This document shows, piece after piece, positions 47,859 to 58,841 of a stretch of 64,000 bases of DNA (position 1 is the stretch's first letter; every line of letters begins with the position of its first letter). The position numbers were made by a program, and so were the translations under genes. This stretch comes from Climacium dendroides. Taxonomy: Eukaryota; Streptophyta; Bryopsida; Hypnales; Climaciaceae. The stretch spans positions 17,174,001 to 17,238,000 of the forward strand of contig OX467082.1 in NCBI GenBank assembly GCA_950106755.1, read 5' to 3'. The notes under the pieces are model-generated. The model saw only the letters and a program-made list of their open reading frames with translations, was not told where the DNA came from and did no database searches.

Positions 47859-50800
47859 CGTGGGCTGTTCTCTCAAACCCTCTCAAACCCTCTCAGTGAC
47901 CGGAATCACTATTTGAGGTCTCACAATCACTCGCACTCTAGTTTTCCTATTCCGCTCAAGGACCCTCCTCAAAAAGTCGTATCACCAGTACACTCCTGAC
48001 TCCACACTCATACGTGAACTTCTAAGTGAACTCTCCTCTCAAGACCCGTCTGTCCTTAATCCAGTCCGTAAATTGAGCCCGTAACTTCTTCTCTTTGGCT
48101 GACATATAAGTACACCTCAAATGCTCCTCACCAATCTCTTCTCAAGGTAGCTTCCGCGCAAAAGGAGGTTTGAGCCACTTGCCCCTCCTATTTCTAGGGC
48201 TGCACTCACCCGGCCCGTTACAGGTGACCGTTTTCCCCAAAATAGACCCGCTCTCAAGTATGGTCTAGAACTAGGTAGGCACCCGTTACTCCTGGATTGC
48301 TTGTCTTCCGTTTCCGGTCTCCGGTCTTCTATTTTATTCCGGTTTCCGGTTTCTAATGAAAATCACTCTGACTTACCCCTGACCTATCTATGCCGTTTCT
48401 GGACTTTCGGTTTCCGGTTTCCGGTTACTTCTGTTAACACTATAATCTATTCTAAAGTAACCCTATTCCGGTATCCGGTCCCTAACTACTTACGGTCTAC
48501 TTTTCTAAAGAAAAAAAAAAAAAATAGGGAGTAAAAAGAGCTCTATTCCCCTTATTTCCCTTCTAAACCTAAAGATTGGATTTCCGTGCTCCCACAGACC
48601 GCGAGCTCGCCGAGAAGGAGAGGCAGTTGGAGGAGTAGAGGAGGCAACAGGCGGAGAAGGATAGGCAGTATGAGGAGGACAAGAGGCGCGATCGGGAGTT
48701 GATGAAGATTATGAACGAGCGCTTCGAGATGTTCACCTCGGCAATGCCCAAGGCAACTCCCACACCCGTCACTCCCACGGCCCATCCTGCCAGCGAAATC
48801 CAGAACCTCTTTGGAGTGTCCACCACCAACTCGACTTCCGCGACGGCCACAGCGGCGTCGGGCCTGCAATTACTGGGGATCGTGGAGCCTGCAACTATTT
48901 CGGTGAGTGTCACTCGCGATCCAAACTACGATGACTTGGCCCTCAGTCAGTTTCCGTTTATTCATATCCCTGAACCCATGCATCGTCCCAGCGTCGTCGA
49001 CGATGATCCTTATGACCTGGACGTTCAATTGGGGGATATGGAGGCCTCGTTCACTAACTTGACTCAACAATATGCTCCTCTGCAGGCAGCAGTTGCTCCA
49101 CCGCAGCCCCCGGTGACGCGAGATGAACAAGCCCCGGTGGACTCGCCGGCCAAGGACGACGAGGCTCCCACGGTGGGTAACCTCTACACATAGCTCCCAT
49201 CTTTGTAGTTAGTCGTAGTGGTGTGGACGCTATGTTAGGGTGTTACGCCGGGACGATCGAAGATCATCTCGACGAGTCTGTCTTGAGTCTGTTCAGCCGC
49301 GAGACCGGGAGTCTGGAGACTCTTGTCTTGGTTAGGATTGTAGTGGTCCTGTTAGGTGTAGACTACTAGACTTGGGCGTGATCACTGAACCTCTGCATTC
49401 ACCGTTCAGTTTGTACAAACTTTGTATTCCACTTGTAATATATTGGGTGCTTTTCTTTATACATGACTCTTGTTTCGTTGAAATGCTCTATGGGATTTGT
49501 CTCCGACTACTTCTGGACGTTGTAGTTACGCCCTTTGCATTTTCAGTTCAGGTTGTCGATGCTCTCGCACGTGACAACGAGTCTCCGTTGTCCCCACTTC
49601 CCGTTTCGGCCCCGAGGAATGATGAAGTCCTACCTGCCATCCCCATGGAAGTCGACTCTCCTGTTGTTGCTATTGTCGAGGTCGTCCCTCCCGTCGACTT
49701 GGAAGTCGCCACTCCGGTGCCTCAAAACTTAGTGCCTCCTTTCCTCGTAGACGTCCATGCTCCCGATGTCGATGAGGTCGCCACTCCGGTACCTATGAAG
49801 ATGGTGCCTCCCTCCCTCGCAGATGTCGGCACTCTCGCTGTCTTGGCGCCACCGGCACCACCTCCTCTCGCGGCCACCACTCCCACGGATGTAAGAAAGG
49901 TGAGACTCCATGTCCTTACAACCCTTTGCTCCTTGTCTCTATCCAGCACTTGCCTAAATAGTTTGTAGGAAGTGCACATCTCATTCAGGTTAGAACTTGG
50001 ATCTTCATAGAGAGGGGGTTGTCGTCTCTCTCTTAGCAAGACAAAGCTTGAGGAGTCGCATGTTCATTTTTGTGGACTCCATTTCTTCATAAAGAAGAGG
50101 ACTTTGAGCATGGGATTTCGCATACGCAGGCTCCACTGCCGGTGTCCGCGACGACGCCCCCTGTCGCTTTACCTGTGTATAGTTATTTCGTCAATCTGGA
50201 GTTGGAAGGGGTCCTCGCCCAAATTGAGGACGTTGGGCGCATCCAGCCAACTCCCTCGACCTCGAAGGCAAAGCCCTCGAAGGAGGATTACCACCCTCGA
50301 CGGCGCCACGTCTTCGGCAAATACACAATGCATTGCCGTCCCGACTTGCACCGCTTCCTCACGGGCTTGACGAATCGATTTTACGTCTCCGTCTGGACTC
50401 GGCTGCCCGCCGTCGTTGCCAAACCCATGGTCGATTTCCTCTTTCGCGACTTCGACCGCACTTACATGCAGGTCCTCACACTGGAGAACTGCACCTCCAT
50501 TATCGAGAGGCGGCTGTGGTGGGAGTGCAGGTGCCCGCCCTTGCCGTCCCTTCCCAACCTACCCTGCCCGGGGCACCCCGCCCATATCTCATGTGATCCT
50601 ACTATCGACGTGAACACCTACGTGCAGTTCCCCGACCATCCGAAGGGGTAGCTGCGGCTGAAGGTGTTGCACAAGGTTGTGTGGGACACCGAGACGTTCA
50701 TCACCAAGAACTTCCGGGCCAATTCGTCCAATACCCTCCTCATCGATTCCTCTTCGGAGAGCAGCATCCTGAATCCCGTGCACAACACCGTATTTCCCTT

Positions 50801-51660
50801 GTCGTATGTGGGCAGTGAACACGATTCCACTCTCTTGGGGACTGTGCGCCCGTATCTCGAAGGCCTGCTCGCATCCAGTCTTGGCGTGTCGCAATACGTG
50901 TCTCAGAACGCACTTTTCGGACACCTCACGATACCCTTGAGACAGACATATTTGGAACTGCGTGTTCGCGTGTTAGCTCCGTGGCAGGACAGGCACCTCG
51001 TGCTGGAATATCCGGACTTTGTCGGCAAATACACTAGAGAAGGGGACGATTATTTCACCCGACAAAGAGGGAAGAAGAAGCCCAAAAAAAAATTTGATGC
51101 CCACACAAAAACTTGATGTGTGTGCAGGGGCGCCGACGCGTTCACGCTCTGGGCGGGCATGCTGCCGCCGATTCCCGAATGGGCACCGGACGCGGCAAGC
51201 GGCGACGGATGCAGATGACAGAAGGGGTGGGCTCCTCCGACGGTTGCATGACCCCCGATGAGGCGGGCCAGGACGTCACATCTACTCGAATTTAAATGGA
51301 GGACGCGGCCGGCGGCCGCATGGAGATGCGACGGGCTGCACATATTGTAAGGTGGGCTCATCAATAGCTAATGGGGATGGCTGAATTCAGGTACGCAAGG
51401 GCCAACGGGTGACTTTGATGGAGAAATAATTTTTTCCCGCCCTACCCTATGATGTAGTCTAGGATGGGGAGAAATTATTTCTCCATCGAACACTCTGTTG
51501 CGCTCCATTTCCACTCTGAACATGTCCTGGGCTTATTTATGCCATCATTGAACGGCCACTCTTGTCCGACGGACCCTCACGGTTGGCTTGTTGTGCAGAA
51601 TCCTGGGTGCACCATTCACATTTGCGGAGCTGACCTCCTCCCAAAGCAGCCACTACAAGC

Positions 51661-51684
51661 GGTTCAGACCGCCCGCTCTAAACC
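51661..51684. repeat. Dyad repeat downstream of gene B
   Basis: Arm GGTTCAGACCG, CC, then CGCTCTAAACC. It is the last copy of the dyad family to the right, about 550 bp after the end of gene B. Confidence 0.7.
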
Positions 51685-51889
51685 GGGGCTGACATCCTCA
51701 ACTCGTTTGCGGAGGTCAAGATGGAAGGTTGCGCGGAGCTTCCACCTTGGATATAGAATGTAGTTGAGCTATAGAACTGTAGATGAATATTGGATTCTAA
51801 AATCATTTTCATTTGATCATTCTTCTCTACAATACACTCTAGTGCACCCCCCACATTCAATTATATAGAAATAAGAATATCCACGTTGT

Positions 51890-53000
51890 TATGAATAGTT
51901 TGGCTTCCCCATCGCTACATAGCATAGCACTCTTTCCCAAAGCATAGTGTCATTGGTATCATTGTAGCAAATCGGCCCCCTCTCAAATTGCATCATCGGG
52001 GCTCTTGCAAATAACAAGAAGCATCTACGGATCACCATTAATTTCTCCAATGCCAACAGGCATCTATTGTCAATCATGTCGTTGCGAGATCCATGCAGGG
52101 CACTATGAGAACCTCGGATACACGCTCGTCAATTGCGGTGCCGACCAATTCTGACGCTGTCTATGTGCGGGATGAATCATTGTTAAATTTGTGGCTTGTG
52201 TGGTGAAGAAGCGGGAACAATGACAAGCCATCCACATTCCTATTGGGAATATTCATAGGGATAGTTAGCTTTCTCTTTCAAGATTCCGTGGTCGCGCATA
52301 ACTGCACGCCCTCTACATATGGATGGGTGCGGCATTGACAGAGTGGATGTAGTGTTCACGGAGCTCGTTTGTGCACAGTGAGCAAGTTTTGAGATAGATC
52401 GATCCTCCTACCATTACCGCCAATAGTACATTAGGTCCAATCGAGCTGACGGACGCGAAGGGATGTAGTATAGAAAATGGATGACGGTCGCTCCTGCCAT
52501 CCCATCTTGAATAATATACGGTTCGGGCGTGCCCTTGACTACCCTCCGTCATGCAAAGGAGCTCCGTCAACTCTGCATCCACTCTGTCGATGCAGCACCC
52601 ATCCGTATCTAGAGGGCCCGCAGTTATGAATATTCTTGATAGGAATGTGGATGGCCTATCATTGTTTCCGCTTCTTCACCACACAAGCCACAAATTTAAC
52701 AATGGTCCATTGGGCACGAAGACAATGCCAACATTGGTTCGCGTTGCTGTTGACCAGCATTTGATCGTGGACTTCACAGTGCCCTGTAGAGTCTTCTCCA
52801 CAACATGCTTGGCAAATAGATACTTGCTAGTGTTCATCAAGTTGAAGACTCCCCACACGTGCGAGGATACGATCGATTCAAGAGGCGCAATCGAAAAAAT
52901 GTCGAATACAAATTTGCCGACCCTCTTGGTTAGCATATGGCAAGTTACTGGGCATTGGAAAGCTATGGGTCACCGTACAAGCTTTGGCCAAATAAGGTAG
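51890..53000. repeat. Long imperfect inverted duplication, centre near 52463
   Basis: 52180-52260 and the reverse complement of 52625-52705 share TTGTTAAATTTGTGGCTTGT and GGCCATCCACATTCCTAT-like blocks. 52315-52379 matches the reverse complement of 52545-52611 (GGATGGGTGC, GACAGAGTGGATG, ACGGAGCTC). Weaker similarity continues outward to the edges. The arms are clearly diverged, so this is an old duplication of a coding sequence rather than a recent hairpin. Confidence 0.65.
52313..52936 (-). pseudogene. Unknown coding sequence on the right arm, one TGA
   Basis: The minus frame from 52936 (LTKRVGKFVFDIFSIAPLES...) runs to a TGA at about 52676. It continues in the same phase (RSGNNDRPSTFLSRIF) through 52582-52313 to TAG. 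It reads as a globular protein of about 200 residues; the C-terminal end lies in the opposite arm of the inverted duplication. The left arm has only a heavily broken version on the plus strand. I do not recognise it. Confidence 0.35.
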
Positions 53001-53379
53001 GGATGGTCAGACCTCCTTTTCAGGAGGGCACCTCTCCTTCCTCGTCCCTCCCTTCCTTCCTTTCTGGGAAAGAAAGTCGGTGCACCATGTATTTTGAGGG
53101 GAAGCTAGGAATGATGTAAACAATGGTGGATCCCTCCAAGAAATCCATATTCAAATTGAATAAAGTATTTGTTCTTCAAACCAAAACCGTGTTTTTGTTG
53201 GCATGCACGCACGTTGATTTTAATGAGCTTTTTTGTTCCCTGCTGTTTTATTCATTGATTGTTTGTTCCCACAATGCACCCCCACGACTGACTCAAATGT
53301 TCAAGTATTGAATAAAACATATCACGTTATTCAATGCATATCAAATCAAGAAGGCCATCCGTTGGAGTGGTATTCGATG

Positions 53380-53566
53380 CACTACAGGAGAAAGTGTCCG
53401 AATTGTCTAAACTTGTCAATTTTTTGTCAATTTTTTGTCAATTAGGACTAGTTGATTCAGGTCAGTTTCTGTCAATTGGGACTAGTTGATTCAGGCCACT
53501 TTCTGTCAATTAGGACTAGTTGATTCAGGCCAGTTTCTGTCAATTAGGACACTTTCTCTTGTAGTG
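53380..53566. mobile_element. CACTA-type MITE with internal 34-bp tandem repeats, 187 bp
   Basis: It starts CACTACAGGAGAAAGTGTCC and ends with the reverse complement GGACACTTTCTCTTGTAGTG. The flanks are ATG on both sides (53377-53379, 53567-53569), the 3-bp duplication typical of CACTA elements. The interior has three to four 34-bp units built on GTCAATTAGGACTAGTTGAT. Non-coding. Confidence 0.85.
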
Positions 53567-53599
53567 ATGAAATTGAAACAAAAGGATTAGACAAGTTGT

Positions 53600-56500
53600 A
53601 GGGGATCCCTCCATTGGGGAAATTGTGATAGGCAAGTGACCGCGTAGATGCTAGTTTCTATGTGAAGGAAGTAGTAAGCTGGCAATCAAATTCTATGGTC
53701 TGTTGCAATCTTTTTGAAAATCTAATTCTTCCAAGGACTTTGCTCCCATGTACATTTGGCTACGCAAACTTCTTAGTGGTGATGGAGGAAATTGCAGCAA
53801 GTTCCGTGAACGATGCTGTCCACTAAGGTAGGTGGATGGAATTCCAACCCTCTTCTTCAGACCGTCCCCTAGCTGGCTTTAAAATGGACCTTAAGAGGTT
53901 GGTAAATAGGTAATCAATGTTCCTTGGATGATGAAAAAGAGGTTTATCATTTATCAATTATTTGTTTATACTTTGATAGGGGACATAATTAGAGCCAATG
54001 TGGGTCCATTTCTGAATACATGTGTGTGCATTCCAAAAAAAAATGCACTCAAACTTTGAATGTTAATATCTTTTAATCCATATGGTCAAACTTCATGAAA
54101 TTGTTACTACATGATCTCATATAAATAAAGTACAAGATCCTATGGTTTGATTTTCTTTAAACTATTTTTTTTGTTGCCTTGGATGAATTGAGCAAAAATG
54201 ATAGTTTTGGGTGATTTTTGACCAGAAATAGGCCTTGGGACTTTAGGAGTTTGGTTTAGTACACATCACATTTAGGAACCTTGTCTACTATATTTTTGCA
54301 TGCTACAGTGCTTGTTTTCAGACCGCACGTGTGTGGGTTTTGCAAGGCCTAGGGATCATAAATAGGTACCTATGGCAGAATTCTTTGAAAATTCATAAGT
54401 AATTCATAAATGCTCTGAAAAATATGAAACCACTTGGGTTAAATTCCAAATCAGATTTTCTTCAAGTGAAAAATAAAGAAAAATAATTTCAAGCATCTAA
54501 AGACCATCGAAAAGGCCGACCATCCCGTAAAGGGTCGCTTCATGAGCCCCCTACCTTAAACCGACCCTCAATGCCATCTTCCTCTGAGACCGTGGAGTGA
54601 CTGGAGTCTAGTTAAGACCTCAGACTAATGAATTGCCCAAAAAGAATCCCGCATTGCATTGTCTCTTTGGCTTTCCTATTTTCCAATAGGTGAAAATGCT
54701 TGAGTCTTCTATTGTATGATCCTCCATCATGACCTCAATCTGAGCTTCCCAGTCGGGAAGGGGCCCCATTCCATCCCATGAGCGCTAAAAAAACAATAGA
54801 GTATGCACTTCAAGAACCCTACAAGCCGCATCTCAACAAGTTTCCGGTCTTCTCGGCTACCGGAAAACCGCCATTTCAATGGAATTTCGCCATTTTAACG
54901 AAATTGCCCATATGTGTTGTACATAACAATGGGTGTTTAATATAAAACCTTTTGGCACAAAGGAAATAAAAAGCCTTTTGCTTAGAAAAGTTAGGTTGGT
55001 TGGTGATTGCAAGAAACACTCGTCCTTTTTTTGTCCCCTAACTTTTGAACATGTGGATTTTTGCTAATAAGTTTTGCATCATACATTAGTTTTATTAGGA
55101 GATATTTAAAAATAATAAAATAATTTTTATTTAAAAAATCCTATTTAGGCTATCTTAGCTATTTTGAGCAGTTTAGAACTATTTTTGATCCAAAAATGCA
55201 AACTTCAAGATCAAAATTGGAATACAAAGAATTCTACTAAAGTTATTCAAGTTTACATAGAGATTTTCTAAAATAATAAGTTGTCCACCTACCATATGTG
55301 CTCAAAGTGCATTTGTTTTGTGCAAGTGCCAAACAATAATTTTTTTATGAAAAAGAAAATAGTCAAGAAGGATCATCTTTAAATTAGGAAAAAAAATATT
55401 TTATTTATTTAATATTTTCTAAAAAGCAAACATCAAAATGTCCATTTTCTTGGCAATTATTTTCCATTGTCCTTTTTTGTGCATAACTTTTAAAGATAAA
55501 TTATTTTAAGTCTAAATTTTTGAAAACCTACTATTCTCAATGTTTTACAAATTATTCAAATCTTATTTTATTATTAAAAAAGTTATTCCAAAAGTCACAA
55601 TATTTGCCAAGATAGGCTGCTTTGAGCCAAAAACGGCAAATGTTTCTTGCAACAACCTTGGTCAATTTTCGGATCACCTTGAAAATCATCCATTTTGAGA
55701 CAATGTAAATCATCATTCTCCTAGAAAAATCAAAAATATGGGGTGCCCATATTCGACCACTATCCTAATAAAATTGGTCAAAAATTGGAAAAACAAAAAT
55801 ATGTTAAATTTTCCAAAATTTCCAATTTTTGACCAATTTTTCTATTTAAAGTGATTAATTTTTTTGTAAAATACCAAAAACAAATATGTGCACCTGGATG
55901 GAACAAATTCTACAAAATACTTCAATTCAAGCAAGAAAAAATTATTAAAATAATTATTTTGCAAATTTTTATGCCTTATGCAAAAAATTGCCTAAAATCA
56001 ACACTTGCAGGCATTGCATCACCAAATAAATAACATTTTTAATGCTTGAAAGTAATCATTTCAAATAGTATATATCTAAATGTACTTTAAAAAAATTACA
56101 AAAATGATGTCATTTGATATTTTAAATTAAATTCCTTGAATGTTTTCGTGTAGCTAGGACAAATCTTATTTTTTGTACAAAAAGGCAAAACCACATTTGG
56201 TTGATTCATTTGTTATTTTGTTTTAAAAGGGGACTTGTTCAAAGTTGGTATGCTAGCCCATTTTAGAGTCAAAAAAGCTTTGGGGGTACCCACATCTGAC
56301 CGCTATCCATAAACGTGGAATTAGGAGATTGAGGGGTGCTTTTTATTTAAAGCCAATTTGTTATGTAAGAGGCCTAAAATCCTCACTTGTGATTGGACAA
56401 AAGGTTGAACTTTGTACATCAGCGTCAAAGTAATTGGCCATCCTAAGCATCCTCTAGGTGCAAAATGTCCTCAAGTTCCACCAATATCATTATACTCCAC

Positions 56501-56890
56501 ACCAAAGAAGGAATGTAAAATTACTTTCTATATTTCAAACATGGTAAATGCACCCATCTAGTGATCATTCACAGTTTTGGCTCTTTGGTGCCAAATTGCA
56601 CCCAAAAAAAATAATTTGGCTAAAAAATGGCAACAAATCATGCTATTTTTTGCCTGAAAAACTTCAATTTAAAAAACAATCTCGGATGAAATCGCCAGAT
56701 TCTGCATGAAAATGGAATTAGGAAATGCGATATGTGCTGATGTAATATTTTCTGCCCAATATGCGTGGATAAATTTTGAAATTTGGAGCACCGCTGTGAC
56801 ATTTTATGGTAGCCAACTTGGCACTTCATAAAAAATGAATAAAGAAAAGTCCTGCTACCGATACGGCCCTTCATGTCCGCAGCGGCGTTA
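53600..56890. other. AT-rich gene-poor DNA
   Basis: No supportable gene. A tandem half-element of the ATGGGCAATTT family (CCGCCATTTCAATGGAATTT, then GCCATTTTAACGAAATTGCCCA) lies at 54868-54910. Confidence 0.55.
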
Positions 56891-56899
56891 CACATTAAG

Positions 56900-57440
56900 C
56901 CAATTGATTGGCATCTCCACCTAGCATAGCCATGATTGCTGTTGACTTCGGGCTACCTGTCTTACCGACTAAAGCATCTTAATCCTTCAAGCAAGCAAGT
57001 GGCTCAAATTCTGTGCGTTACATAAAATTAGTTTATAAATAAATCTCCGATTGAACGTCACTCCATCGTCCCCAAGTTGCACGAAGAGGTACTGGACGTA
57101 CTCGAGCAGGACTGTACGAAGGCAACTTGAAAAGCGCGGTGTTACTCTGGCAAAACTAAGTTTAGAGCCAGTGTAGCGTTGGGCGGGCATGGGAGTCAAC
57201 CTTACTCCGTTTTCAGACCGCGCCGATTGCATTCAGTGCTAGTTAGAGTCCCATTCCAACTTCAACCTCTGCATTCCAGTGCATTACGTACGGGCCGGGT
57301 GCCGATCGATCGCTAGCAACATTGAGTTACGTTCCAGGGCCATTCATGGATGCATATACTAGTACTCCGATGAGAAGAGAGAAATAGAGCTAGCTCTATA
57401 CGTGCGTACTAGCCACTGAACGAGTGTGTGCACTCGAGAA
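56900..57440. repeat. Repeat R3-R2 (inverted) upstream of the membrane-protein gene, copy 2
   Basis: This is the reverse-complement match to 18500-19270 and 2815-3560 (landmarks TGAACGTCACTCC, GCATTCCAGTGCATTACG, CTAGCCACTGAACGAG). It ends about 40 bp before the ATG of the following gene and probably contains its promoter. The short minus ORF at 56987-57232 lies in the repeat and is not called. Confidence 0.6.
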
Positions 57441-57476
57441 GAGCATTTAGTTAGTCGCTGTTAGTCATCCAACGCC

Positions 57477-58575
57477 ATGGCTTTCGACTACAGTGCTCTC
57501 AGTACCTGGAAGACTCGGGACCTCTTGTCCCGGGACAGCAGGCTGGTAAACAGGACACGGGTACGTTCCATGAGCTAGGTCACTGCTCTACTATCTATCA
57601 ATGAATAGAATAGGCTTCAGTTTGCACTTGCTCTGTGTAACCGAATTTCAGTTGATTGCAAGCTGATCTCCATATCGACAATGGAACTCGATCGGTCTCG
57701 CAAGTCGCAGCAAATATAACGACCCCATGCTAGAGAAAGTAAGATTACAATGGCAGTTTTAAGTAATAATTACGTGGGGTGCGCAGGTGATGGGGATGAG
57801 CGAGAAGGCAGCCATTATTCACGTCGTGACGCTGGTCTGTACCGCGGGGTTTTCCCTGCCGATCAACCTAGGGTTCTGTATTTGGCACGCCCATCGCTAC
57901 GACGAGATCAAGAAGGAGCGCATGTTTATCCGCCAGATTCTAGGCAATCGGAACATGTCGTATCGGGGCAAAGGCCACTGGGTGGAGGTGCAGCCGGACC
58001 CGAACAAGGCGCAGCGGGGTCGGGTGCAGCCGACTCCGAACAAGGCGCAGCCGGGTCGAGTGCAGCCGCCCCCGAACAGAGCACAGCCGGGTCGGGTGCA
58101 GCCGCCCCCGAACAGAGGGCGGACCGACAACGACCGCCAATTGCAAAATGCGCAGCCCAATGCTAACGCCTCAGTGAACAACGACCCCCAGATGCAATAT
58201 GAGCAGGCCTATGTCAACGCCTCAGTGAACAACGACCCCCAGATGCAATATGAGCAGCCCAATGCCGACGTCTCAGTGAACAACGACCCCCAGATGCAAT
58301 ATGAGCAGCCCAATGCCGACGTCTCAGTGAACTACTCGCAGGAAGATTACGGCTACTATGCCGAGAACGACCAGATGCAGTCTGTGGAAAACAATGGCGC
58401 CAATGCCTCGGTGAACGACTGTGACCAAGATGTCGGGGGCAATGCCGAAGACGATCTCCAGTTTCAGCAGGACTTTGGCGACTCCGCAATGATCGACTTG
58501 GAGCAAGATGTCGGCATCAGCGACGGACTCAGTGAGGCTATCGGTTCCGGGCTACTAGATCTGTTATCTAGCTAG
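57477..58575 (+). CDS. Two-exon gene: single-pass membrane protein with Pro/Asn/Gln repeat tail (copy 2)
   Basis: Exon 1 is 57477-57560 (28 codons, MAFDYSALSTWKT...). The intron 57561-57786 begins GTACGT and ends GCGCAG. Exon 2 is 57787-58575. The predicted protein is 290 aa. There is one hydrophobic helix (IIHVVTLVCTAGFSLPINLG) and a basic RQILGNRNMSYRGKGHW segment, as in the paralogue at 17330-18448. The tail differs: four units ending QPxPN, then four 17-residue units with NNDPQMQYEQ, then an acidic C-terminus. Upstream repeats R3-R2 are shared with copy 1, showing segmental duplication of promoter plus gene. Tail divergence by unit gain suggests weak constraint on sequence but keeping of composition. 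Function unknown. Confidence 0.65.
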
Positions 58576-58680
58576 AGCATACGGTGATCATTGGTTCTAG
58601 CTAGTTGCTCATGGTCACGCAATGCGACCTGGGACCCTGGGTCGAGGCATCTAGCTCTCTCGACCTAGGCGATTCCAAAC

Positions 58681-58841
58681 GTCAATTTCGTTAAATTGGC
58701 GGTCCGTATTCCATTACTTTCACCTCTTAGAACTCCATTTCTGAAACATCTATCCATACCTATCCTAGATGTTAAGACCTTTACAGACCTGTGTATCACA
58801 ATTTTTGGAGCTGGAATCGCACCACTTTAACGAAATTCACG
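58681..58841. mobile_element. 161-bp ATGGGCAATTT-family element
   Basis: It starts GTCAATTTCGTTAAATTGGC and ends CCACTTTAACGAAATTCACG, an imperfect inverted pair. It lies about 105 bp after the stop of the membrane-protein gene. Non-coding. Confidence 0.55.

Larger units (their letters stand above)
44307..48592. mobile_element. 4.3-kb insertion (or giant intron) splitting gene B
   Basis: Coiled-coil coding stops near 44306 and resumes at 48598. CACAG occurs at both edges (44302-44306 and 48593-48597), which would fit a 5-bp target duplication. But collapsing it leaves a frame offset of one base, and the right edge is also a good intron acceptor (GTGCTCCCACAG). A weak donor at 44292 would restore the frame. 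The content is foreign to gene B: a minus-strand gene, CCGGT-rich DNA and an A-run at 48514-48531. No long terminal repeats are seen. Confidence 0.5.
43450..51116 (+). pseudogene. Gene B: coiled-coil protein with degenerate FCP1/NIF-like HAD phosphatase domain, broken and split
   Basis: Coding pieces: about 43450-44306, 48598-49172, 49552-49899 and 50130-51116, joined by GT-AG introns, plus a 4.3-kb interruption. The first two are coiled-coil (DDLKARLSEEQRVELE; ELAEKERQLEE). The third is Pro/Val-rich. The last matches the FCP1-homology fold: CRPDLHRFLTGLTNRFYVSV, VWTRLPAVVAKPMVDFL, then NTLLIDSSSESSILNPVHNT and a C-terminal YLEGLL helix. The catalytic DxDxT position reads NLELE, so phosphatase activity would be lost even in an intact protein. 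In-frame stops lie at 43536 (TAG), 43617 (TGA), 44247 (TAG), 48636 (TAG) and 50649 (TAG). A basic extra exon (51129-51294, GRGKRRRMQ) may follow. Start uncertain. Confidence 0.55.

Noticed and set aside
44307..48592. LTR retrotransposon
   Set aside because: No direct terminal repeats, no reverse transcriptase or integrase frame, and the ends do not read TG...CA.
43536..50651. Recurrent in-frame TAG as a possible reassigned sense codon
   Set aside because: Gene A and other intact genes in the window do not use internal TAG, and TGA also interrupts gene B. Decay by deamination explains both without a new code.
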